A DNA stretch of 64,000 nt from Dysgonomonas mossii. GTDB taxonomy: Bacteria > Bacteroidota > Bacteroidia > Bacteroidales > Dysgonomonadaceae. The notes under the pieces were generated by a model. The model made no database searches, was not told the origin of the DNA, and saw nothing but the letters and a program-made list of their open reading frames with translations. The translations under genes were made by a program, and so were the position numbers. This document shows, piece by piece, positions 53,661-62,048 of this stretch. Numbering within the stretch: the first letter of the stretch is position 1; the number at the start of each line of letters is the position of its first letter. Location of the stretch: contig NZ_SPPK01000002.1 in assembly GCF_004569505.1 (NCBI RefSeq), positions 992,001 through 1,056,000 on the forward strand, read 5' to 3'.

Positions 53661-55145
53661 TTACCATGTATAAGTAAGTCCAAAACCTACCATCTCATTA
53701 TATTGAAAATATCCCCAATCTCCTTTTTTAGTCGGAGGTACACCATCGTCATAGCGCAGGTAGAAATAAATAGACGTTGATAAAAATCTATTTAGGTTCA
53801 TTGTGTATTTATTCTCACATTCAAATAGTATTTTCTCATAGTTTGTAAAATACATAATTCGACTTGTGAATTTGTTATATCGGTTAAATGAGTATGATAT
53901 ATCTGCCTTAACAGTAGACCCTAAATCCAGTTTACTTTTCTTCCCTTCATCTACTCCATATCTCGACTTGTCCACCATTGTATCAGCTACTAAAGTGTAG
54001 TTAATAGAGGCTGGAGATAGTTCTAACGACAAGTTTAATCGCTTATATTTATCTTTAGGTGATATGTTTTCTGTAGTGTATCGCATACCAATACCCGAAT
54101 TGACAACTAAAGGAGAAAATAAAGATCTTACTCTTGATTCACTGTTTACAGGATAACCTCTGAATATTGGTGTTTCTACCTTTAAGTTGACATTGTATGA
54201 CCATTTTTTAAATGCAGTTATTCCAAAAAGACTACTGTTTCTTACATAATCTTCAATGATACTAATTTTATGGAATTTGTCGGCAGGTGTTCTCTGAACA
54301 TTTAAACGCCATTCGAAAGTGTTTTCAAAACTAGTCTTGTTTTTCTTATACTTTACATTCAGCTTGTGATAATTAATTATGCTAAAGTTGCTATTCCCTC
54401 CATTGTACCAATTGTCTGAAAGCTCATTCTGATTTATCTGCAATGAATGTTCTCCTGTTCTGATCCAATACACCGGTTTTATTCGTATTTTCTCTACTTC
54501 CGGTTTATTGATGCCTATCGGATCATCAGTTGTAAGTAAATCTTGGAATATACTCTTTTTCTCGACTATAGTCTCCTTTAAGAGAGGAATGTTTTTAAAA
54601 TGAAACGCATTCAATTTAATCCTTTGAGGATTATTCATGTAGTATTGTCTTCTTTCAGCCTCTATCTCCTTAATCCGTGCAAGTTTAGGGGCAAATGTAC
54701 TATCCGGAGATATCAAATGAAACTCGCTTGTAGTATCATTTTCTGATTTTTTTGATAAGAAGTCCATGTCTGATGGTAGTATCTTTCCATCAAAAACAAC
54801 AGGTAAGAATACCGGATCAAAAATCACCGTATCTCTAAATGATACATGATCATCAAATGGCATCCAATCATTTTTTAGAATAAGCAGTCCTTTTTCATCT
54901 CTTAAAGGTTGCAGATTACTCGCATTTAATCCTTTTGCATAAGCAGAGTCGATTCTTAACGGAGCCGAAAATCCTTTGGTTGTATCTCGTGTTGAAATCT
55001 TCTTGAGTTGCCTGTCTATATTTGTTATATCTTTCAAAATACTATCTTTCTGTTGTCTTACAAGACCTGTATTCTGTGCATTTACAGATGTAGAAAATAT
55101 AAACAAACATATAATAAAACAGAGGTAGACTTTATTTACTCTCAT
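53661..55145 (-). CDS. DUF3078-domain outer-membrane-associated protein
   Basis: The 494-residue protein has a signal peptide (cut near VNAQ), a helical, charged first half, and a C-terminal beta-rich DUF3078 part (about residues 230-494) with WNGGG-like NELSDNWYNGGNSNFSIINYHKLNVKYKKNK, WRLNVQRTPADKFHKISIIEDYVR and a final NEMVGFGLTYTW. The terminal aromatic residue and strands suggest an outer-membrane barrel. DUF3078 is common in Bacteroidota and of unknown function. A -7 box lies upstream. Confidence 0.85.
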   Translation of the reverse strand: MRVNKVYLCFIICLFIFSTSVNAQNTGLVRQQKDSILKDITNIDRQLKKISTRDTTKGFSAPLRIDSAYAKGLNASNLQPLRDEKGLLILKNDWMPFDDHVSFRDTVIFDPVFLPVVFDGKILPSDMDFLSKKSENDTTSEFHLISPDSTFAPKLARIKEIEAERRQYYMNNPQRIKLNAFHFKNIPLLKETIVEKKSIFQDLLTTDDPIGINKPEVEKIRIKPVYWIRTGEHSLQINQNELSDNWYNGGNSNFSIINYHKLNVKYKKNKTSFENTFEWRLNVQRTPADKFHKISIIEDYVRNSSLFGITAFKKWSYNVNLKVETPIFRGYPVNSESRVRSLFSPLVVNSGIGMRYTTENISPKDKYKRLNLSLELSPASINYTLVADTMVDKSRYGVDEGKKSKLDLGSTVKADISYSFNRYNKFTSRIMYFTNYEKILFECENKYTMNLNRFLSTSIYFYLRYDDGVPPTKKGDWGYFQYNEMVGFGLTYTW

Positions 55146-55200
55146 TTTACTTATCTTTTTCAGAGAAAGTTATCCTTAATAATTTTCATTTTATAAGATG

Positions 55201-55208
55201 CAAATTTA
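55201..55208 (-). promoter_or_regulatory. -7 box for the DUF3078 gene
   Basis: The minus strand reads TAAATTTG (TAnnTTTG), 56 bases upstream of the start. Confidence 0.45.
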
Positions 55209-55354
55209 GTAATTAAATCCTATATTTAATGCTTTATTATCCCGGTAGATAATAAAAAGATTCAATTTAGTGAATTAATTGTTAAATACTTAACCTTATT
55301 GTATAATTATGGACTTAAATAGATTAAGCCCATAATTATCAAGTATTTAAATGT

Positions 55355-55855
55355 TTACCACATCAATACAATATAAAATGTTTTATCCTTATAAGGACGA
55401 AGTTGAGTATTAAAATCTGAATATGTAAGATAAAATCCTACTCCACCCGGATAAAAGTCGAAATCAGCAGTTTCTGTCCATAAAAATTCACCCTTATCAT
55501 CTTTTCCCCCTAGATGTAAAACATAAGGAAGTCCATTTTTGACACCTTTAGCGGTTTCAATATAACCGATTACAGCTCCTTCTTTATAAATGAAGTCACT
55601 TAATTCTTTTAGTGGTTTGTCTACAAAGAAATGAGAATTAAGTTCTCCCGGCTTTCCCACTAGTTCCCATTCGTCGGGCTTTATCGTAAATGATGTTACG
55701 TACCAGTTTGTACCATAACCATCCTTTCCATCGATACCATCCTTTCCATTCAATCCACTTTGTCCGGTAGGACCCATTGGACCCTCAGGTCCTTCGCATG
55801 ATGAAAATAAAGAAAGTGTAATAGCTGAGATTAACAATAAAAATAACTTTTTCAT
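55355..55855 (-). CDS. Collagen-like lipoprotein
   Basis: The 166-residue product has a lipoprotein signal with Cys20 (LFSSCEG). Straight after the cysteine comes a short collagen-like run of about ten Gly-x-y triplets (GPEGPMGPTGQSGLNGKDG, then IDGKDGYG), followed by a C-terminal beta-rich domain of about 115 residues (WYVTSFTIKPDEWELVG to FYIVLMW). This layout, stalk then globular domain, is common in Bacteroidota surface lipoproteins with no known function. Too few triplets are present to predict a long triple helix. It lies 30 bases after the repeat lipoprotein gene, so the two probably form an operon. Confidence 0.82.
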   Translation of the reverse strand: MKKLFLLLISAITLSLFSSCEGPEGPMGPTGQSGLNGKDGIDGKDGYGTNWYVTSFTIKPDEWELVGKPGELNSHFFVDKPLKELSDFIYKEGAVIGYIETAKGVKNGLPYVLHLGGKDDKGEFLWTETADFDFYPGGVGFYLTYSDFNTQLRPYKDKTFYIVLMW

Positions 55856-55885
55856 AATGATATAATTTAAAATATAAGTAATGTT

Positions 55886-57217
55886 TTAACGTCTGCTTCG
55901 TTCTTGCTCTTGTCTTTCTTGAGCTTCCCTTTGACGGCGAGATTCTGTTTCTCTTCGTTCTTGCTCTTGTCTTTCCTGAGCTTCCCTTTGACGGCGAGAT
56001 TCTGTTTCTCTTCGTTCTTGCTCTTGTCTTTCCTGAGCTTCCCGTTGACGACGAGATTCAGATTCTCTTCGTTCTTGTTCTTGTCTTTCCTGAGCTTCCC
56101 TTTGACGACGAGATTCAGTTTCTCTTCGTTCTTGCTCTTGCCTTTCCTGAGCTTCCCTTTGACGGCGAGATTCAGTTTCTCTTCGTTCTTGCTCTTGCCT
56201 TTCCTGAGCTTCCCTTTGACGGCGAGATTCAGTTTCTCTTCGTTCTTGCTCTTGCCTTTCCTGAGCTTCCCTTTGACGGCGAGATTCAGTTTCTCTTCGT
56301 TCTTGTTCCTGCCTTTCCTGAGCTTCCCGTTGACGGCGAGATTCTGTTTCTCTTCGTTCTTGTTCCTGCCTTTCTTGAGCTTCCCTTTGGCGACGAGATT
56401 CAGTTTCTCTTCTTTCTTGCTCTTGCCTTTCCTGCGCTTCCCTTTGACGACGAGATTCTGCTTCTCTGCGTTCTCTTTCAGTATTTATATTCTCTTTGCC
56501 AGAAACTGATTCAGGTAGAGGTCTTATAGATGGAGCTGTTGGCCTCTCTGAGATTTCTGGTCTCGGACGTTCTGTCGGACGAGAAGATTCCGGACGTTCA
56601 GGTCTGTTAATCGGATAGCGATCCGGATTCGGCCGATGAGGCAATTGGGGGCGATGAGATTCGTGAGGTCTGCTCGGCCTTTTTGGTCTATTCGGTTTGT
56701 TAGGCCTATTATTCCAAATCGGAGGAGTCATATCATAGTCATAGTACCAATTGTAGCTATTGTCGTAATGCCAGTAAAAGTAATTATCTGTATATGAAGG
56801 ATAGTAATTGTAATAATTGTCGTAATAATACTGATTATATTCATATTCTATCGGGTAATTATTGTAGCTGCCATTAGGATAATTACTATATCCATTGTTC
56901 GTTGTGTTATGATTGTTAGTATAATAAGTATCTTCTACATAATTGTTCGGACTTAATGGTTCTAAAATATAATTTTCACCTTCTGCATAGCTCATTTCTG
57001 AATTAGAATTAGCATCCTTCTTCGGTAGATTCCAATGCAAAGGGCGACTTGGAGTCTCCTCCAGAACAGTATCACTGTTGTTTATAGATACATTTTTTAT
57101 CGTATCCTTTATTTGAGTATCAGGTCTGTTATCCTCTTTATTTTCAGATCGCTGATTACAGCTTGATGGTATAAGTAATGTGGCCAATATGGCAAAAAGA
57201 ATTACTGTTCGTCTCAT
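55886..57217 (-). CDS. Lipoprotein with Tyr/Asn-rich region and ten 19-residue charged repeats
   Basis: The 443-residue protein has a lipoprotein signal with lipobox PSSC (Cys20). A Tyr/Asn-rich region (about residues 95-165, runs such as NQYYYDNYYNYYPSY) is followed by a Pro/Arg-rich stretch (about 170-235, NRPNKPNRPKRPSRP), then ten tandem copies of RRETESRRQREAQERQEQE and a final RSRR. The repeats have almost only Arg, Glu and Gln and would form one long charged helix, about 190 residues. I do not recognise the family. Its signal suggests it is anchored to the envelope; the Tyr-rich block may self-associate or bind wall or glycan. It is the first gene of a pair with the collagen-like lipoprotein. 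Confidence 0.85.
   Translation of the reverse strand: MRRTVILFAILATLLIPSSCNQRSENKEDNRPDTQIKDTIKNVSINNSDTVLEETPSRPLHWNLPKKDANSNSEMSYAEGENYILEPLSPNNYVEDTYYTNNHNTTNNGYSNYPNGSYNNYPIEYEYNQYYYDNYYNYYPSYTDNYFYWHYDNSYNWYYDYDMTPPIWNNRPNKPNRPKRPSRPHESHRPQLPHRPNPDRYPINRPERPESSRPTERPRPEISERPTAPSIRPLPESVSGKENINTERERREAESRRQREAQERQEQERRETESRRQREAQERQEQERRETESRRQREAQERQEQERRETESRRQREAQERQEQERRETESRRQREAQERQEQERRETESRRQREAQERQEQERRETESRRQREAQERQEQERRESESRRQREAQERQEQERRETESRRQREAQERQEQERRETESRRQREAQERQEQERSRR
55901..56470 (-). repeat. Tandem array of ten 57-bp coding repeats
   Basis: Ten in-frame units of 57 bp encode the 19-residue motif. Units differ by a few silent or single-residue changes: the first coding unit has RREAES, the eighth RRESES, the others RRETES; synonymous changes occur at Arg and Gln codons. 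Both ends are exact on unit boundaries. The near-identity suggests recent expansion or gene conversion, so copy number may vary between strains. Confidence 0.92.
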
Positions 57218-57408
57218 GGCGATATCATATTAGTTATTATTAAAATGCGAATAAATGTTTTATAGTAATAGTCGGTATCTTAGTTTTGTCTTATTTGTTT
57301 ATAGCATATTGATGTCTTTTATGTGTCTGTTATTGGTTGTAATATATCTTTAAGACTGATAAATCTAAGATTGGTTTAATTTAGTTTATCTTTTTATCGT
57401 ATAAATGT

Positions 57409-57416
57409 CAAATATA
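57409..57416 (-). promoter_or_regulatory. Possible -7 box for the repeat-lipoprotein pair
   Basis: The minus strand reads TATATTTG (TAnnTTTG), about 190 bases upstream of the repeat protein, which would give a long leader. Confidence 0.35.
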
Positions 57417-57487
57417 CACAATGGAAATTATTTAACAAAAAAAACGGAGTAAAATGCCGATCTATTTATAAAATGATTAATAATGAA

Positions 57488-58288
57488 TCATTTTGACAGG
57501 AGGTCAATCAAATTTTTCTTATATTGTTCATTATATGTTATGCCATTATGTCCTTCATTCGTTAATATGACTAACGAATCTTCTTTTTTGAACAAGGAGC
57601 TAAGCATTATCGAATTCTTATAATTTATAACCATGTCTGCGTCTCCATGAAAAATAACAATGGGCATTCTACAATTAGTAATATATTTATATGTCTCTAA
57701 TTTATATTTTACCAAAAAGCGAGGGATGACGGGGCAGATACCTTGAATGATACCAGTCATAGAATAGTACGGAGCTTGTAGAATTAATAAGTGGGGATTA
57801 TTGGCTGATGCCAGCCAAGTTGCGGGGCATGTACCTATCGAATAGCCTAATACAATAATGTTATCCTCATCATACAATTCTTTCATTTTATTATAGGCCG
57901 TTTGTACATCTTCGAATAATCTTCTCTGACTACGAATTTCTCCTTCACTTTTGCCAAAACCTCTATAATCCAATAAAAATACATCGTATCCTAACTCTGT
58001 ATAAAGAGAAGCCACACTTCCCCATGAATCTAAAGCTCCGGCGTTGCCATGCAGATAGAAAATTAACCCTTTAGATTCATGTGCTCTGAAAAGTAGTCCA
58101 TTCAGCTTTATCCCATTGTCTGTTTGTATATATAGCCCCTCAAAATTTTCCTTAAAATTGAATTTATAATCTTTGCCTAACTTATCAGGATAGAACAAGA
58201 ACCGTTCTTGGAAAAAGTAGAAAGCACCGCAAAATATTATATAAAAAGCTAATGCTATAGCAAGAAACCGAATCGCAATTTTTACCAT
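57488..58288 (-). CDS. Membrane-anchored alpha/beta hydrolase
   Basis: The 266-residue protein has an N-terminal membrane helix (about residues 5-25) and an alpha/beta-hydrolase domain of the BEM46/ABHD13 kind. HGNAG forms the oxyanion loop, the nucleophile Ser is in LGYSIGT, the acid in FHGDADMVI and the His in NEGHNG. Family members are esterases or thioesterases on the membrane face; the substrate is unknown. The gene is isolated between the repeat lipoprotein and a porin, all on the minus strand. Confidence 0.88.
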   Translation of the reverse strand: MVKIAIRFLAIALAFYIIFCGAFYFFQERFLFYPDKLGKDYKFNFKENFEGLYIQTDNGIKLNGLLFRAHESKGLIFYLHGNAGALDSWGSVASLYTELGYDVFLLDYRGFGKSEGEIRSQRRLFEDVQTAYNKMKELYDEDNIIVLGYSIGTCPATWLASANNPHLLILQAPYYSMTGIIQGICPVIPRFLVKYKLETYKYITNCRMPIVIFHGDADMVINYKNSIMLSSLFKKEDSLVILTNEGHNGITYNEQYKKNLIDLLSK

Positions 58289-58321
58289 TATATCGTATTC
58301 GTTATGTAATCAATAGGTAAT

Positions 58322-58353
58322 AAAAAAGCATACATGGATAATTCATGTATGCT
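58322..58353 (-). terminator. Terminator of the porin gene
   Basis: AGCATACATG / CATGTATGCT hairpin with a seven-base loop; A6 on the left gives a U tract on the minus strand, 37 bases after the porin stop. Confidence 0.8.
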
Positions 58354-58389
58354 AAGTTAATATTAAATATAGAAAAGAATAAGCAGATA

Positions 58390-59418
58390 TTACAAATTGA
58401 ACTCTACACTGACAAATAAATATCTTTGTGATTTTGAATGATCAGGATTCAGGTTTCGAAAGTTAGGAGCAATTTTCAATTGTTTTACTGGTTGAAATTC
58501 TACTCCGATCATCATCAACTGACCATCAAGACTATTCCATGCTGTATTAAAACTATTGGAAGCCGAAGAGTCTACAAGATCGTAACGAGCAAATGTTCTC
58601 CATTTAGGAGCCAGTGCGATTGATGTATAGACAGAATACCCGAAATAATCTTTCTTCTCAACAAATCCTTTATTAAAAACGCGGTTGTATTCAGCACCGG
58701 CAGAAATATTTTTGTCTTTGTATCCTGCGAACACAGCCATTGTATATTGATCTTTAAAGTTTACATCTGTAACTCCTTCGGGTAAAGCATCTCTCAAGTT
58801 TTCACTTTCATTATAAAAATCTCCATATATGCGGAGTATCGTATTTTTTGTAGGGTGAAGGCTCAGCCCGGCAGCATATTTCATACTATTATCCTTTTTG
58901 ATCTTCTTATATCCTTCTCCGTTAGTGATCCCTAAATCTGCCGATATATACGGATTGAACGCATATTCAGCCGTTACTCCCATATCTACACTTGGCCCCA
59001 TTTTGTTTAAGTCCTGAAATGATTTCATCACATAACGGTGCATCCAGTATTTTTCTTGTACACTAAAGCCCATTAGCCCAATTAATCCAGCATTAACACT
59101 AAAGCCTTTATCACTCCAGTTTACAAAAGCATTTCGTAGATATACTTCGAGTCCATCGGAAGATGTTTTTCCTGCAGCGCCATCAATAACGACTTGAGCC
59201 TGTAACGTACGTGTGAATTTATAATTATATCCAAGGAGAGCTCTTGTGATATCAAACCCTGACTTATCATCATCACCAAAGCCTTTACTAAAATCAAGAA
59301 AGCTTCGAGCAATAATCTTACCCGATGGCTTAAAGGCTAAAGAATCCTGAGCATAAGAGGTGACACTACAAAGTATAGAAAATAGAAAGAAAATAGAAAA
59401 ATATCGTTTCATACTCAC
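58390..59418 (-). CDS. Outer-membrane porin (phosphate-selective porin O/P type)
   Basis: The 342-residue protein (a second Met is two codons in) has a signal peptide (cut after SYAQ) and a beta barrel ending in RYLFVSVEFNL, with the terminal Leu and aromatic pattern of porins. Early SGKIIARSFLDFSKGFGDDDKSGFDITRALLGYNYKFTRTLQAQVVIDGAAG and QEKYWMHRYVMKSFQDLNKMGPSVDMG fit the phosphate-selective porin O/P (OprP-like) family of Bacteroidota. The specificity implied by the family name is not proven here. No phosphate transport genes are near. Confidence 0.83.
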   Translation of the reverse strand: MSMKRYFSIFFLFSILCSVTSYAQDSLAFKPSGKIIARSFLDFSKGFGDDDKSGFDITRALLGYNYKFTRTLQAQVVIDGAAGKTSSDGLEVYLRNAFVNWSDKGFSVNAGLIGLMGFSVQEKYWMHRYVMKSFQDLNKMGPSVDMGVTAEYAFNPYISADLGITNGEGYKKIKKDNSMKYAAGLSLHPTKNTILRIYGDFYNESENLRDALPEGVTDVNFKDQYTMAVFAGYKDKNISAGAEYNRVFNKGFVEKKDYFGYSVYTSIALAPKWRTFARYDLVDSSASNSFNTAWNSLDGQLMMIGVEFQPVKQLKIAPNFRNLNPDHSKSQRYLFVSVEFNL

Positions 59419-59762
59419 AGTTTATAATTTCTCACAAAGTAAAATGAAAAGATTTGAAAATATAATCTTCACATTATTAATGTTTTGTTAAGATAATATG
59501 ACGAAAAATATACAGAATATGTATATTTGTGTATTGCACTGTATTCTAGATGAATAGCGGGTCGGTCTATAGGTTTATAGTAATAGTTTTATAGAGTCTG
59601 TTATTTATTAGTTCTGTATTTTAAATACAATGTAATAAAAACAATATATTTGATCTCAAAGAAACTTGTATATCTAAGTTGTAAAATAGTAATCTAAACG
59701 TATAATGCTTTTTAGATAAAATACATTCAATAAAATATAGATACTGAATAAAACTTAATACC
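59419..59762. other. Intergenic region, porin / alpha-beta hydrolase
   Basis: A 344-bp AT-rich gap between divergent genes. It contains AAATATAC (59506) and its complement GTATATTT (59521) seven bases apart, overlapping a TATATTTG box on the plus strand (59522-59529). No open frame of note. Confidence 0.5.
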
Positions 59763-60740
59763 ATGACGTCAAGCCCAACATTTATGAAAGCCATTTTTAT
59801 TATCTGTTTTATATTTATTCTTATCTCGAATAGAGCTGTAGCTCAACCGGGGAAGGCAGATGCAAATGGAATAACTATTGCTTATGAAACTTTTGGCGAT
59901 CCCCAAAACGAAACGATTGTCTTAATACAGGGAACAGGAGCAACCTTACTGCATTATCCTGCCGAGCTATGTGAAAAGTTAGCTGCAAATAATTTCTATG
60001 TTATTCGCTTCGATAATAGGGATATAGGCTTGTCTACTCACCTTGATTCATTGGGGCAGCCCGACTGGGCAACTATCGCGTCTCATATAGGTACTTGCAA
60101 TGATGCTTCATTGCCCTATACTCTGTTTGATATGTCTAAAGATGTAACAGGCTTGATGGATGCTCTAAAGATTGATAAGGCTCATATCGTAGGCGCATCG
60201 ATGGGTGGTGCTATTGCCCAATTAATAGCAATTCATTTTCCGGGGAGAGTTCTCTCTCTGACAAGTATGAGTGCTTCGACTGGTAATCCTTTACGACCTC
60301 AAGGTGATGCAAATGCGCTGAAAGCCATGGCAACACCTCCTCCTCAAACGTCTGATGCAGATTTAATCGCAAATTATCTGGTCGGTGTTTATAAGGCTTT
60401 GGGGGGAATCGATTCTGATGAGGTACTGAAAGAAAGGGCTTTGAATCATGTAAAAAACAGAAACTGGAAACCGGAAAGCGTAAACAGGCAAGTCGCAGCA
60501 GTATTGATAGGAGACTACTGCGATAGGAGAGAACAACTGAAGCAGATAAGCCTCCCAACATTAGTTATACAAGGTGATGCAGATCCAATAGTGCCATTGG
60601 AAGCAGGGAAAGAGGTTGCGGTATCTATTCCAAATTCTAAGCTATGTATAGTCGAAGGAATGGGACATGATATTTCCCTCTCATTTGTTGATGAAATAGC
60701 AAAGTGTATGATTCAGTTTATACAACAATCAAACAATTAG
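59763..60740 (+). CDS. Secreted alpha/beta hydrolase
   Basis: The 325-residue protein may start at this ATG or at the one at 59784, which gives a cleaner signal peptide (MKAIFIICFIFILISNRAVAQ). The hydrolase domain has IQGTGATLLHYP in place of the usual HG motif, FDNRDIGLS, the nucleophile Ser in VGASMGGAIAQ, the acid in QGDADPIVP and His in GMGHDIS. It resembles the TesA/aclacinomycin-methylesterase-like group of alpha/beta hydrolases. Exported and probably periplasmic; the substrate is unknown. Confidence 0.85.
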   Translation: MTSSPTFMKAIFIICFIFILISNRAVAQPGKADANGITIAYETFGDPQNETIVLIQGTGATLLHYPAELCEKLAANNFYVIRFDNRDIGLSTHLDSLGQPDWATIASHIGTCNDASLPYTLFDMSKDVTGLMDALKIDKAHIVGASMGGAIAQLIAIHFPGRVLSLTSMSASTGNPLRPQGDANALKAMATPPPQTSDADLIANYLVGVYKALGGIDSDEVLKERALNHVKNRNWKPESVNRQVAAVLIGDYCDRREQLKQISLPTLVIQGDADPIVPLEAGKEVAVSIPNSKLCIVEGMGHDISLSFVDEIAKCMIQFIQQSNN

Positions 60741-60890
60741 GAAATAACAAGAAGATGTTCTTGAGGCTATCCAGATGCTAGAATTATTTCTTTTTTAGAG
60801 AATTTTTCTTTTGTTTAAAATCACAGAAAGATTATTTGTCGCTGTGTAAAACTAAATCTAAAAAGCAAAGACGACTTCATTATAAAACAC

Positions 60891-60898
60891 TACTTTTG
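60891..60898 (+). promoter_or_regulatory. -7 box for prmA
   Basis: TACTTTTG matches TAnnTTTG and ends 23 bases before the prmA start. Confidence 0.5.
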
Positions 60899-60921
60899 CA
60901 ACAACGCAAATTAATATTAAT

Positions 60922-61761
60922 ATGAAATATACAGAAGTGACTTTTACGTGCTCTCCCAACGACGAGATAGTTAACAGCATTCTATCTGCAACTATTGCTG
61001 ATATAGGCTTTGAGAGCTTTGTTGAGAACGAACTGGGGACTACGGCATACATTCAAAGCGATTTGTTTGAAGAGGCTCAATTGAACGAAATTTTAGAAAA
61101 TTTTCCTTACGAAGCAAAGATAACTTATACCTATAAGGAGATTGAAGAGAAAAATTGGAACGAAGAATGGGAAAAAAACTATTTTCAGCCTTTGATTATC
61201 GATGATAAATGCATAATACAAAGCACCTTTCATAATGCTCCGGCGATATATGACTATAACATATATATAGATCCTAAAATGGCATTTGGAACCGGTCATC
61301 ATCAAACTACCGAGCTGATGATAAGAGAAATATTGAAAGAAGACTTCACCGGAAGATCTTTGCTTGATATGGGTACCGGGACAGCTATCCTGGCTATCTT
61401 AGCCTCAATGCGTGGAGCCGGACCGATTGAAGCAATAGATATTGATCAGTGGGCATACGACAATGCGATGGAGAATATAAAATTGAATGGCATAGATAAT
61501 ATTACGGTTAGGATAGGAGGGGCAGACCTGCTCGCGGATATGGCTTTTGATGTTATATTAGCCAATATCAATCGAAATATTCTGCTGAATGATATTCATG
61601 CTTATGCATCTGTTTTAAACAACGGTGGATGCTTGTATATGAGCGGATTCTATATTGATGATATCCCCGTTATAACCGAAGAATGCAAAAAACATGGGTT
61701 GGCATTCTGTCACAATACACAAAAAGATAATTGGACTGCAGTGAAATTCCAAAAGGCCTAA
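60922..61761 (+). CDS. prmA: Ribosomal protein L11 methyltransferase PrmA
   Basis: The 279-residue enzyme trimethylates ribosomal protein L11. The N-terminal substrate-recognition domain (about residues 1-90) is followed by the linker WNEEWEKNYFQP and the class I methyltransferase domain: MAFGTGHHQTTELM, SAM motif LLDMGTGTAILAILA, acidic IDIDQWAYDNAMENI, and the catalytic LANINRNILL. All motifs are intact and the length is usual. It is a single gene with its own promoter and terminator. Confidence 0.95.
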   Translation: MKYTEVTFTCSPNDEIVNSILSATIADIGFESFVENELGTTAYIQSDLFEEAQLNEILENFPYEAKITYTYKEIEEKNWNEEWEKNYFQPLIIDDKCIIQSTFHNAPAIYDYNIYIDPKMAFGTGHHQTTELMIREILKEDFTGRSLLDMGTGTAILAILASMRGAGPIEAIDIDQWAYDNAMENIKLNGIDNITVRIGGADLLADMAFDVILANINRNILLNDIHAYASVLNNGGCLYMSGFYIDDIPVITEECKKHGLAFCHNTQKDNWTAVKFQKA

Positions 61762-61765
61762 AACG

Positions 61766-61804
61766 ACATACGAGGAGGCTTCTGAATGAAACCTCCTCGT
61801 ATGT
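61766..61804 (+). terminator. Terminator hairpin of prmA
   Basis: ACATACGAGGAGG / CCTCCTCGTATGT, a perfect 13-bp stem with a 13-base loop five bases after the stop; the following T tract is weak (TTTGAGTT). Confidence 0.75.
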
Positions 61805-62048
61805 TTGAGTTAATTAGGTATTAGGCTTTAAGGTAAATAAAGATTGTTTGGTTATCATTACAAAGGAACTACATTTATGAGTCCTCGCCAAATAAAAAAA
61901 CATATTATAAAACATATTTTTTATAAATTTTGCTAACCATACATGCCAATATCTTTAATATTTTAACATTTAAAATAGCCTACTTCCCATAGATACTTGT
62001 TTCCAAATAACTAAGAACAAGATTATTATAAATAATTTAACAAAAGGG

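Noticed and set aside
55355..55855. Phage tail-fibre origin for the collagen-like protein
   Set aside because: It has a lipoprotein signal peptide and no phage genes around it; collagen-like stalks are common in Bacteroidota lipoproteins.
55904..56509. 201-codon plus-strand open frame opposite the 57-bp repeats
   Set aside because: It is the complement of the repeat array; a 57-bp period with no stop in one unit stays open in all copies. The minus frame has the lipoprotein signal and sensible composition, so it is the coding one.
61877..61936. 19-codon ATG frame after prmA
   Set aside because: Too short, strongly AT-driven (Ile/Lys/Phe), no homology signal I can see.
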